From NCBI GenBank assembly GCA_014879575.1, contig JACSRU010000079.1:1-54041 (forward strand): DNA of 54,041 nucleotides, read 5' to 3'. Shown here piece by piece: positions 1 through 8,162 of the stretch. Source of the stretch: Chthoniobacterales bacterium. Lineage in GTDB: Bacteria > Verrucomicrobiota > Verrucomicrobiia > Chthoniobacterales > Terrimicrobiaceae. Below the pieces are notes generated by a model. The model was not told the origin of the DNA. It did not search any database and saw nothing but the letters and a program-made list of their open reading frames with translations. Position numbers and translations under genes: made by a program. Every line of letters starts with the position of its first letter. The first letter of the stretch is position 1.

Positions 1-112
1 TCACAATTTTACAACCCCTGTCGCGTGGGAGGATTCTGAATGCCTTGCCAATGACCGCCTGCCGTCAAAGGCTCATCCTCCTCCGGCGCAGTTAGTCCCT
101 GGCCGCGCGATT

Positions 113-1504
113 TTATTTGGCTCCGCTTCCGAGCAACACGACGGGGATCGTTTTCAGCAGGATGTAGAGGTCAAGAATCACAGACCAGTTGTCGATGTAT
201 TCGAGGTCCATGCGCACCCAGTCTTGAAAATCCGTCACTTTATTTCTGCCGCGAATTTGCCAGAGGCAGGTGAGGCCGGGCTTCATGCTCAGTCGCCGAC
301 GGTGGGCGGTGCGCTCAAATTTTTCCACTTCGTAAACCGGGAGGGGGCGCGGCCCGACCAGGCTCATCTCTCCTTTCAGCACATTGAACAGTTGGGGGAA
401 TTCATCCAGGCTTGTCCGGCGGAGCCAGTGCCCGATTTTTGTGATTCGGGGATCGTTGTCCACCTTGAAGACGGGCCCCTGCATGGTGTTCTGTGACGAA
501 AGTTCCTCGCGGAGGTGCTCGGCGTTGTGGCACATCGTTCGAAACTTCCACATCTCAAAGGGTTTTCCGTGGAGGCCGGAGCGTTGCTGGCGGAAGAACG
601 CCGGCCCCTGGGAAGTGCAGCGGATGATGAGGGCAAGGATCAGGAACAGCGGGGAGAGAACCAGGAGGCCGAGCGCGGCCAGGGATCGGTCCAGGGAGGA
701 TTTGACGAGCATCGCCCAGGAGAGTTCCGGCGAGGCCCGAAAGACAAGCATCGGGCGCTGGGCCAGAACCTCGTAGGATGGACGGGCGACCGAGGTGTGG
801 ATGAAATCCGCATTCAACCAGGCTTCCACGCCCTCGGTCTCGCAGGCTTCGATCGCCCGCTGGACCTTGTCCAACTCCATGCGCTGGATCGCCAGCACCA
901 CGCGTCCCACGGCGTGGCGGTGGAGGGCATCAACAAGGGTTTCCACACCGTGCGCCGCCAGATCAATTGTTGCCACGACCTGGACCTCCAACTTCTGCGA
1001 GGGAGAGAAGGAACGTATCAACTTCTCGATGCTGGCGGGCTCCCCGGCGACGATGATTCTTTCGCCAATCGCCCCCTGGCGCAAACGGCGTATGTAATAC
1101 CAGATGAAAACCCATTCCCGGAGCAACAGGGCGGCCGGTGCCATGATCCCAAAAAGAATCAGCACCGATCGGCTGGGGATTTCGAGGCGAAGAAAGATGA
1201 CGGCACTGGCCAGCATCACAAACAACCAGATTCCCGCCCCCAGCATCTGCCGCAGGGATTTCCAGGCGGACTTCTCCAGCGGATAGTTGTAGAAACCCTG
1301 GAGCTCCAGCAGGAACGGACCGAACGGCATGATGACCGCAAGAATCCAGATAAACTTGCCAAAGTCATCGATGACCCAGAGGTTGTCCAAGATGATCAAC
1401 CCGTTGGATCGAATGAAGTGGGCGAGCCACAAAACCCCGCCCAGGAGCATGGCGTCAATGAATTGGTTGAACTGGCGATTGATTTCTTGTCGGCGGGTGC
1501 TCAT
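113..1504 (-). CDS. Exopolysaccharide biosynthesis polyprenyl glycosylphosphotransferase (sugar transferase)
   Basis: Transfers a sugar-1-phosphate from a nucleotide sugar to undecaprenyl phosphate at the inner membrane, the first step of exopolysaccharide or O-unit assembly. The 463-residue protein has about four hydrophobic N-terminal segments, a central CoA-binding-like region, a further membrane segment, and a C-terminal bacterial sugar transferase domain. Visible motifs are KFRTM near residue 320, RTSLDEFPQ near 363 and GEMSLVGPRP near 379, all hallmarks of the WcaJ/PglC-type phosphoglycosyltransferase family. The frame is open upstream to a TTG at 1573, but I prefer the ATG at 1504, which leaves an 87-base divergent gap to aroD. 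Which sugar is transferred cannot be told. A glycosyltransferase at 41.8 kb and the GH-GT fusion at 4.4-6.9 kb could act in the same polymer pathway, but that is inference. Confidence 0.9.
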   Translation of the reverse strand: MSTRRQEINRQFNQFIDAMLLGGVLWLAHFIRSNGLIILDNLWVIDDFGKFIWILAVIMPFGPFLLELQGFYNYPLEKSAWKSLRQMLGAGIWLFVMLASAVIFLRLEIPSRSVLILFGIMAPAALLLREWVFIWYYIRRLRQGAIGERIIVAGEPASIEKLIRSFSPSQKLEVQVVATIDLAAHGVETLVDALHRHAVGRVVLAIQRMELDKVQRAIEACETEGVEAWLNADFIHTSVARPSYEVLAQRPMLVFRASPELSWAMLVKSSLDRSLAALGLLVLSPLFLILALIIRCTSQGPAFFRQQRSGLHGKPFEMWKFRTMCHNAEHLREELSSQNTMQGPVFKVDNDPRITKIGHWLRRTSLDEFPQLFNVLKGEMSLVGPRPLPVYEVEKFERTAHRRRLSMKPGLTCLWQIRGRNKVTDFQDWVRMDLEYIDNWSVILDLYILLKTIPVVLLGSGAK

Positions 1505-1591
1505 GGACGTCCGTTGTGCAACGGGTATGGTCGTGGGGGCAAAACGTCTATAAAGAATGACTTCATGCGTCAAAAAAATAAACCACTAAAA

Positions 1592-2227
1592 ATGTCCGTC
1601 GTCGGCATCGTGGACTCCCCGGCAGCTCTTTCCGTCGCAACCGGACTCGGAAAAGGCCGCGTGGATTACCTCGAGTGGCGGGCGGATTGTCTGCCGGAGG
1701 GTCTGCGTCCTCCCGAGGGGATTTTTCCCTGGATCCTCACGGTTCGGGATGCTGCGGAGGGGGGGATGCGGGAGTGGTCCACAAAAAAACGGGAGGAGGT
1801 TTTCCAGGAAAACCTCCCCTTTGCGAGTCTTGTGGATGTCGAGCTGCGGGCCTTCCAGCGTCTGGGGGGTGTCCTTGCCGCCGCGAGGAAACGGAAACTG
1901 CGTGTCGTGGCGTCCTTTCATGATTTCCAGAAGACCCCGTCATCCGGCAGGCTTCGCGATCTGGTTGCGCGGGCCGGCGACCAGGGGGCGGACATTTTCA
2001 AAATTGCCACCCGAACCGAATCCCCTGCGGACGTCGGGCGCTTGCTGGATCTCTTTGCCGCGGCCACAATTCCCCTGGCGGTGATGGGCATGGGACCGCT
2101 CGGGGCGGGGTCGCGGATACTTTTTGCCCAATGTGGATCGCTTTTAAATTACGGCTGGCTGCACCAACCGAACGTTCCGGGCCAGTGGTCGGCCGTGGAA
2201 TTGAAGCGGATTCTTTCCGGGAAATAA
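1592..2227 (+). CDS. aroD: 3-dehydroquinate dehydratase, type I
   Basis: Dehydrates 3-dehydroquinate to 3-dehydroshikimate in the cytoplasmic shikimate pathway. The class I signature is complete in 211 residues: the substrate-binding LEWRADC (27-33), the general-base histidine in SFHDFQKTP (His110), the Schiff-base lysine in DIFKIA (Lys137), and the closing MGMGPLGAGSR segment. The frame is open far upstream, but only as the shadow of the opposing sugar transferase. Starts are possible at ATG 1565 or ATG 1592; the latter matches the family N-terminus. It lies 51 bases before trpD on the same strand, so an aromatic amino acid operon is likely. It is slightly shorter than the usual 220-250 residues. 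Confidence 0.92.
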   Translation: MSVVGIVDSPAALSVATGLGKGRVDYLEWRADCLPEGLRPPEGIFPWILTVRDAAEGGMREWSTKKREEVFQENLPFASLVDVELRAFQRLGGVLAAARKRKLRVVASFHDFQKTPSSGRLRDLVARAGDQGADIFKIATRTESPADVGRLLDLFAAATIPLAVMGMGPLGAGSRILFAQCGSLLNYGWLHQPNVPGQWSAVELKRILSGK

Positions 2228-2278
2228 CGGGCGGCGTCTGGCCTTGCGCTTCCGGGGATTATTTCCCATTGTCCGCGC

Positions 2279-3298
2279 ATGTTGGACATCCTTGACCGTA
2301 TTTGCACAGGCCCGCCGCTGCAGGCCGACGAAATCCAGGCGGTCTGTGAGAACCTGCTCGACGGGGGACAATCCCTCGAATCCCGCGCGGAAATTTTGAG
2401 CCGTCTCCACAAGCGGGGGGAGACACCGGAGGAAATTGCGGCGTTTGTGAGTGTTCTCCTCAACTACGCAAATCCGATTCCCTTTTCCGGAGAGGGCTGC
2501 ATGGATGTGTGTGGGACGGGGGGCGACCGCGCCGGGCTGTTCAATGTTTCCACCGCCGTCATGCTCGTGGCGGCCGCCTGTGGGGTGCGTATCGTGAAGC
2601 ATGGCAATCGGGGGATCACCTCGAAATCCGGCGGAGCGGATGTTCTGGAGGCTCTCGGGGTCCGGATTGATTTGCCCCCCGAGCAGGCCGGGTTGGCCCT
2701 GGAATCAGCCGGGTGTTGCTTTCTTTTTGCGCCGCATCATCACCCGGCGTTCCATGTGATCGCGCCGGTCAGAAAATTTCTGGCGGAGCGCGGGGAGACG
2801 AGCATCTTCAACATGCTGGGTCCCTTGCTGAATCCGGCCCGGCCCTCGTTCCAGCTGGCAGGGGTTTTTGACAGGCGCCTGCTCCCGGTTTATTCGCAGG
2901 TCTTCGCCCTCCTCGGGCGGCGGCGCGCCTGGGCGGTCCACGGGGTCGAACCGGTTTCCCTGGATGAAATTTCCCCGCTGGGAACCACGCAGGTTTCGGC
3001 GGTGGAGGAGGGGAGTGCCCGCGAATTTACCATTCATCCCCGGGAACTCGGGATCGAAGCCATTTCTCCGCAGGATCTCGCGGGCGGGGACGCGATTTTC
3101 AATGCGACGGTCATCACGGGCGTGCTTGCCGGAAAGCTCCGCCACGGGGCGCGCACCATCGTGCAAATGAATGCCGGGGCGGCTCTGGTGGTCGCAGGAA
3201 TCGTTGGAGACATGGCGGAGGGATGGCGGGTCGCGGGAGAGGCCATTGACAACGGGGCGGCGCGGGATGTGCTTGAGCGCCTGCGGGCGGTGCGCTGA
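2279..3298 (+). CDS. trpD: Anthranilate phosphoribosyltransferase
   Basis: Joins anthranilate to PRPP, the second step of tryptophan biosynthesis. At 339 residues it has the normal family length. PRPP- and metal-binding motifs are in order: CGTGGD (78-83), NVST (89-92), KHGNR (107-111) and SKSGGAD (115-121). A helical N-terminal domain precedes them, as in the nucleoside phosphorylase/TrpD fold. The ATG start at 2279 follows aroD by 51 bases. It is convergent with queA, and no strong intrinsic terminator was seen in the 74 bases between them. Confidence 0.96.
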   Translation: MLDILDRICTGPPLQADEIQAVCENLLDGGQSLESRAEILSRLHKRGETPEEIAAFVSVLLNYANPIPFSGEGCMDVCGTGGDRAGLFNVSTAVMLVAAACGVRIVKHGNRGITSKSGGADVLEALGVRIDLPPEQAGLALESAGCCFLFAPHHHPAFHVIAPVRKFLAERGETSIFNMLGPLLNPARPSFQLAGVFDRRLLPVYSQVFALLGRRRAWAVHGVEPVSLDEISPLGTTQVSAVEEGSAREFTIHPRELGIEAISPQDLAGGDAIFNATVITGVLAGKLRHGARTIVQMNAGAALVVAGIVGDMAEGWRVAGEAIDNGAARDVLERLRAVR

Positions 3299-3372
3299 GC
3301 CGGAGTTGGCACAAGTGTTCGGATGGCACCGACGGAGGGAGGCCCGTCGTGGAAACGGTCTCGCGAGGGGGC

Positions 3373-4368
3373 TTACAGGATCAACATGCAATCCCCGTAG
3401 CTGAAGAAGCGATAGCGTTCCCGGATCGCCTCGGCATACGCCTTGCGAATCAGTTCCGTGCCCGCAAAAGCGCAGACAAGCATCAGAAGGGTTGAACACG
3501 GGAGGTGGAAGTTGGTGAGGAGCGCACCGACTCGCTCCAGGCGCCGGGGCGGATGGATGAAGATCGCGGTGCGGCCCGAGCGGGCCTGAAGGGGGCCGGG
3601 TTTTTGCGACTCCAGAACACGGGCCACCGTGGTGCCGACCGCGACGATGCGTTCGGCCTTGTTGAGAGTCTCTGCGGTGGCCGCCGGAATCTCGTAGCTC
3701 TCCTCGTGCATGATGTGATCCTCGATCTTCTCCGCCTTGACCGGAAGGAACGTTCCGGCTCCCACATGGAGGGTCAGGAAGCAATGGGGGACATTCGCAA
3801 GCAGGCGAGGGGTGAAGTGAAGACCCGCTGTGGGAGCCGCCACCGAGCCGGGTTGACCGGCAAAAACGGTTTGGTATCGCTCCTCGTCACCGAGATCCGC
3901 CTCGCGCTGGAAATAGGGGGGGATTGGCATGTGGCCATGCTTGTCCAGATCCGGGGAGGCCCGAAATTCCATGATCCGCTCGCCCCCCGGCAACACTTCA
4001 AGAACTTTGGCGGTGGTGTCGGCGATGTCCACTGCAATGCCCCGCTTGAGTTTCCGCCCGGGACGCACCAGGCACTTCCAAAGGCGTTCCCCCACCGCCT
4101 CGAGAAGGAAAATTTCCATCCGGCGATCCGGCGTGAGCAGCCGGGCCTTGAGAACCCGCGTGTCATTGAGCACAACCTGATCGCCTTCCCGGAGGAATTC
4201 GGGAAACTCACGAAACATCCGATGGGAAATTTTTCCGGACGCACGTTCGATGACCAGCAGGCGCGCACTCTCCCGGTCCGGGGTCGGACGGCTGGCGATC
4301 AACTCCTGGGGGAGTTCATAAAAGTAGTCGGAAACGAGGTGGCTCATGCTGTCACGGAAGCGTTTCAT
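3373..4368 (-). CDS. queA: S-adenosylmethionine:tRNA ribosyltransferase-isomerase
   Basis: Transfers and isomerises the ribosyl moiety of AdoMet onto 7-aminomethyl-7-deazaguanine in tRNA, giving epoxyqueuosine. At 331 residues it is close to the usual 340-360. The family opening DYFYELPQELIA, VVLNDTRVLKARL, the AAPTAGLHFT block and the closing FSYGDCMLIL are all present. I keep the ATG at 4368 because AAGGA lies nine bases upstream; ATG 4347 is an alternative that matches shorter homologues. It sits 61 bases downstream of the GH-GT fusion gene on the same strand, so it may be co-transcribed, although the functions are unrelated. Confidence 0.96.
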   Translation of the reverse strand: MKRFRDSMSHLVSDYFYELPQELIASRPTPDRESARLLVIERASGKISHRMFREFPEFLREGDQVVLNDTRVLKARLLTPDRRMEIFLLEAVGERLWKCLVRPGRKLKRGIAVDIADTTAKVLEVLPGGERIMEFRASPDLDKHGHMPIPPYFQREADLGDEERYQTVFAGQPGSVAAPTAGLHFTPRLLANVPHCFLTLHVGAGTFLPVKAEKIEDHIMHEESYEIPAATAETLNKAERIVAVGTTVARVLESQKPGPLQARSGRTAIFIHPPRRLERVGALLTNFHLPCSTLLMLVCAFAGTELIRKAYAEAIRERYRFFSYGDCMLIL

Positions 4369-4429
4369 CCCGGCGAGTCCTTCGCGTCGGGAGGGTTTCT
4401 CTACCAGGCCATTTGCGGAAAGCCCCGCG

Positions 4430-6934
4430 TCACTTTTTGATCCTCGTGAGACCGGAGCGGGCGGCGGCCGCCTCCACCAAATCCGCCACGCGTCGCTTCA
4501 GCCGCCAGATTCGCCGGAAAAGAATAACGAGGAAAATCCCGTAGGGGGCCCATAACCACCAATCGCTTCCTTCCACAAGGAATTGCCGGTAGAGGAGGAT
4601 GCCCAGAAGCACCAGGTTGATCAGGAGGGTGGTGGCAACCATCCGGGTGCCGATGTGGACGCGGGTCAGGCATTTGGGCCCGCCGTGATATTCCGTGACC
4701 GAGCGCAGTTTGACCCCCCACCAGAAGCTTCCGTAAATTTGCACATCCCAGTCCTTCCACCCGGTATCCACCGAATAGTTCCAGCCTTCGCTTTCGAGCG
4801 ATTGGACGACTTCCGGGAGGAGGCGTTCCCGTCCCTGGCCGCTCTCACTCCAGAATCGCAGGTGGGAAACGCTGCCGCGCGTGGGCGTGAAATCCTTTTC
4901 GACGCTGGCAATGACCGCAGGGGGGGTGCGTTTGAATTTCAGCCAGGTAAAATACCTGGTCCATCCGCGGACGAGGGGTTGCGCGAGGGCCAGAAATGCC
5001 ACGAGCAGGCGGGCGCGCACGGTGTCGTGTTTTGCCTCCAGACGCGCGTGGATCATGTAGGAAAGTGCCACCAGGAGGGTGCCGCCAAACATCAGATACG
5101 GAACAATCCGCAGGAAGGGCAGGGGAATGGACACCGCAAAAATAAAGAGCGTGAGCACGACCCATTCGATGCTGCTCAGGTAGGCGGCCAGATCGGATTG
5201 CGGAGTCGGATAGATGGATTGGAACAAGCCCTCGCCGAAGATTCCGTGATAGATGACCGGCTTGTTGACGAGCCAGGTAAAGCGCGGGGCGCCGTAGATT
5301 TGTCCCTTCCATTTCGCCGTCCCCGTCGGCCCAAAAAAGACAAGATGCTTGAACCGCAACATGGACTCCGCCTCGCCGTAGCCTTCCTGTTGTTTTTTGA
5401 AGGCCTGGAGGGTGAAGCGTCTGTAGTGCCAGACAATTGCCGCCGGGCTGAAGGCGATCACTCCTCCCGCCTGTTGCAACCGCCAGCAGAAATCCACGTC
5501 GTCGCCGGCCTTCCGGTATTCGGGATCGAACCCGCCCACCAGATCGAAGGCGTGCCGGTGGAATGCCATGTTGCAACCGGGAATGTGCTCGGCCACGACA
5601 TCGGTGAGGAGGACATGGCTTGGTCCTCCGGGCGCGGCGGACACGCAGGCCTGGATCCAGTCCTCCGCCGGAGGGGAAATGTTTGGCCCGCCCACGCCGG
5701 CGTAGTCTCCGCTGATGAGTGTGCCGACGAGGTAGTAGAGCCAATCGGGATCCGCCATGCAGTCGCTGTCCGTATAGACGATGATGTCGCCCTTGGAGGC
5801 GTGCGCCCCCACATTTCTCGCCACGCTCAACCCTTTGTTTTCCTGCCGGATGTTGACAATCCAGGGATGCCGCGCGGCGATTTCCTGCGTGTCATCCTTC
5901 GATCCGTCGTCCACGAGGACCACCTCATAGTCCGGGTAATCCACCTGCTTGAGCGAATCGAGGCATCGTCCAAGCGTCTTGCCGCCGTTGTAGGAACACA
6001 CGATGACCGAGACCTTCGGGTAGGAGGGCAGGTGGACACGCGAGATCATCGAACCCTCGCCGAAGAAGAGTTGCCTGACGGTCGCAAACGCCTCTTTTTT
6101 CGAGCGGTCGCGCCGCACGAGTCCAAACGCCCAGTCCGTGATTTCCTGACCGCCCCGGAACCATTCATCCGTCCAGGCGTAGATGATCGTTCCCGCCAGC
6201 CCGCCGCGGACCACGCTCTCGATGTGCCAGCGGATCATTTCCGCCTGTTCGGATTCCGGATGCCGGATGGTATCCATCCCGAATTCCCCGAGGATGAGGG
6301 GTTTGTCCTCCGCAAGGTTCTGGAGCCTTGCGAGGTAGCGTTCGAAATCCTCCTGGCGGTGGAGGTAAACATTAAAGGTTACGAAGTCGCTGTTTTGCGG
6401 GAGGAGGTATTCCGTCGGCGGATAGCTGGCGTAGGAAAACAACGCGTGGGGATCGGTTTCCTTGCCGATGTTGATCAGCCGCTCGACAAATTCCGTGACC
6501 CGCCGCGCACCCAGCCACCGGACCATCGTGGTTGGAATCTCATTGCCTACGAGATAGCCAAACACCGCCGGATGTCCCGCGTTTTTTGAGACGCCATCCC
6601 GGACGGCCAGTTCGGCGGCGCCCCGAATCTTTGAGTCGTTCAAAAACTCCAAATGCTCCGCCCAGGGGATGGAAATGAGAGCCCGGATGCCCCGGGCGGC
6701 GCAGAGGTCGAGGAACCAGGCGGGTGGCACGTAGTAAATGCGCACAAGGTTCACACCGGCTTCGACCATCAGGTCCAGATCCTCGGCAACCCGCTCGGGA
6801 GTTCCAAAAAATTCCCCGCTCGCATCCGGCGCAAAGGGCCCATACGTCACCCCCTTGATGAAAAACTTTTTGTCGCCCTCGAAGAAAAACTTTGCGCGCA
6901 CGCGCACCGGTGTCAGTTCAGTCACCGGGAACAC
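4430..6934 (-). CDS. Fused glycoside-hydrolase-like TIM barrel and family 2 glycosyltransferase membrane protein
   Basis: An 834-residue fusion. Residues 1-295 form a clan GH-A-like barrel related to GH2/GH5 catalytic domains: GNEIP (acid/base Glu132 after Asn131) and LILGEFGMD (nucleophile Glu217) are both in place, so the domain looks catalytically competent. Residues 305-550 are a GT-A family 2 glycosyltransferase with VIVCSYNGGKTL, VDDGSKDDT, the metal-binding TDSDC (Asp389/Asp391) and GDDVDFCWRL. Hydrophobic helices follow near 585-640, then a soluble stretch, then two more near the C-terminus, which suggests membrane anchoring. The start is GTG 6934 with an in-frame TAA immediately before it. 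A role in making and trimming an exopolysaccharide is inferred. No signal peptide is visible ahead of the barrel, so its topology is an open question. Confidence 0.85.
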   Translation of the reverse strand: MFPVTELTPVRVRAKFFFEGDKKFFIKGVTYGPFAPDASGEFFGTPERVAEDLDLMVEAGVNLVRIYYVPPAWFLDLCAARGIRALISIPWAEHLEFLNDSKIRGAAELAVRDGVSKNAGHPAVFGYLVGNEIPTTMVRWLGARRVTEFVERLINIGKETDPHALFSYASYPPTEYLLPQNSDFVTFNVYLHRQEDFERYLARLQNLAEDKPLILGEFGMDTIRHPESEQAEMIRWHIESVVRGGLAGTIIYAWTDEWFRGGQEITDWAFGLVRRDRSKKEAFATVRQLFFGEGSMISRVHLPSYPKVSVIVCSYNGGKTLGRCLDSLKQVDYPDYEVVLVDDGSKDDTQEIAARHPWIVNIRQENKGLSVARNVGAHASKGDIIVYTDSDCMADPDWLYYLVGTLISGDYAGVGGPNISPPAEDWIQACVSAAPGGPSHVLLTDVVAEHIPGCNMAFHRHAFDLVGGFDPEYRKAGDDVDFCWRLQQAGGVIAFSPAAIVWHYRRFTLQAFKKQQEGYGEAESMLRFKHLVFFGPTGTAKWKGQIYGAPRFTWLVNKPVIYHGIFGEGLFQSIYPTPQSDLAAYLSSIEWVVLTLFIFAVSIPLPFLRIVPYLMFGGTLLVALSYMIHARLEAKHDTVRARLLVAFLALAQPLVRGWTRYFTWLKFKRTPPAVIASVEKDFTPTRGSVSHLRFWSESGQGRERLLPEVVQSLESEGWNYSVDTGWKDWDVQIYGSFWWGVKLRSVTEYHGGPKCLTRVHIGTRMVATTLLINLVLLGILLYRQFLVEGSDWWLWAPYGIFLVILFRRIWRLKRRVADLVEAAAARSGLTRIKK

Positions 6935-7077
6935 TTACCATCAGGATCGCACGTGAGGCGAGAGCGGATTTGCGCGAAAATCCGTCGTCATCGCGCGGAG
7001 GGGTGGGTTGCCCGGGGATGGCAGGAAGGCGGGAAAAAACATTTCGTTCCATCCTCCAACCTGCGAATAGTCTCCCG

Positions 7078-7833
7078 ATGCATCTTCTGTCTAGTTTCCT
7101 TTTCAGTGCGGCGGTTGTTTTTTGCGGACTCGCGATGGCCGCGGTTTTCACACGGGTGGCCTTTGCGGTGACGGAAAAAATCACCTTTGCCCCGGTCCTG
7201 GATTTTTTCATCAGTCTGTTTACCTGGCTGCCCTGGGTGGCCGGTCTCTGGCTCTCTGGTTGGATCGGATTGCTCGCGGCCCTCTTTGCCCAAGTGGTTT
7301 TTCTCCATGCCTTCTGCCTCACGCATCGCGCCCTCCGCGGGAAAAAGGGACGGACCCTGACCGATGCGCAGGCGCGTCTCCTCGGGCCGGTCCGCAATCA
7401 ACTCTGCCTGTTGCTCCAGACTCCGGCGGTTCTGGTCTTTGCCCTGGTCCGCCTCGCGGAGATCCTTCTCTACCCTTCCGTGGCCAGGCTGGGCCGTCTG
7501 CCGACCTACAAGTCCTCCGAGTGGGTGAATCTTTCCCGGCACAAATACGATGGATTGATCGGCTACGATCTCCTGTGGTGTTGGTATTGTGATTGGATGA
7601 CCGGCGTCTGGGCGTTGGGCAGCGAAATGCTGCGCAACATCGAATCCTTCTGGTGTCCGATCCAATTTCGCGACCCCAGAAAAAACCGGAACGTCTCGAC
7701 GGATTTCCCCGACATCGCCAAATGGGCGCCGGCGGACGGAACCATGGAGGACGCCGTCCGGGCGTTCGAGGCGCATTATGACGGACGCCGACCGAATTCC
7801 TGGTGGGGACACCCGGACCGCAACTCGCCTTGA
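7078..7833 (+). CDS. Unassigned membrane protein with a WCWYCDW motif
   Basis: I do not recognise a named family. The 251-residue product begins with a hydrophobic segment (about 3-30), followed by a second strongly hydrophobic stretch (about 38-85) rich in Trp, Leu and Phe, and further helices around 105-135. The C-terminal third is soluble and contains an aromatic, cysteine-rich motif, LLWCWYCDWMTGVW, that may be a metal or redox site. The frame is open upstream to 6892, but the ATG at 7078, immediately before the hydrophobic leader, is the better start. It is divergent from the GH-GT fusion gene and is followed by a small overlapping gene. Confidence 0.72.
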   Translation: MHLLSSFLFSAAVVFCGLAMAAVFTRVAFAVTEKITFAPVLDFFISLFTWLPWVAGLWLSGWIGLLAALFAQVVFLHAFCLTHRALRGKKGRTLTDAQARLLGPVRNQLCLLLQTPAVLVFALVRLAEILLYPSVARLGRLPTYKSSEWVNLSRHKYDGLIGYDLLWCWYCDWMTGVWALGSEMLRNIESFWCPIQFRDPRKNRNVSTDFPDIAKWAPADGTMEDAVRAFEAHYDGRRPNSWWGHPDRNSP

Positions 7834-8162
7834 TTTTTCAACGGGCGGATCCCAACACCGAATACCGTGCCTTGCGCCTCCTGAGCGAAGGCGGACGCTG
7901 GGAACTCGGCTTGAGTCCCTACCAAAGCGGGACGCGCCTGCGGATGGGCCTTGCCGGACGTCCGCCCTCGGTCCTCGACTTTTGTCTCGGCCACGACCCC
8001 GGGATTTGCTCGCCTGTGATGCTTGCCGTCCTCAAACTCCTCGAATCCCTGCCCGAATCCTCATCCGCCACGGAAATTGACGCCCTCTTTCCCTGGGCCG
8101 GAACACGCCCGGATCTGACCATTCATCTTACCCCCTTGCTTCAACTCGCCGCCCGCCGGTAA
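7830..8162 (+). CDS. Small hypothetical protein, possibly translationally coupled
   Basis: A 110-residue reading frame of unknown function without membrane segments or recognisable motifs. A TTG at 7830 overlaps the TGA of the preceding membrane-protein gene (TTGA), a common coupling arrangement; a GTG at 7803 would give 119 residues. The composition is protein-like, with a Leu-rich C-terminus. Against it, the last 102 bases run antisense to the tail of the PEP-CTERM gene, and the start codon is weak. I think it is more likely real than not. Confidence 0.5.
   Translation: MIFQRADPNTEYRALRLLSEGGRWELGLSPYQSGTRLRMGLAGRPPSVLDFCLGHDPGICSPVMLAVLKLLESLPESSSATEIDALFPWAGTRPDLTIHLTPLLQLAARR

Noticed and set aside
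515-1591. Long upstream in-frame extension of aroD
   Set aside because: It is the antisense shadow of the sugar transferase gene; composition lacks family similarity and the normal aroD N-terminus starts at 1592.
4583-6589. 668-residue open frame antisense to the GH-GT fusion
   Set aside because: No recognisable motif; shadow of a gene with complete catalytic motifs.
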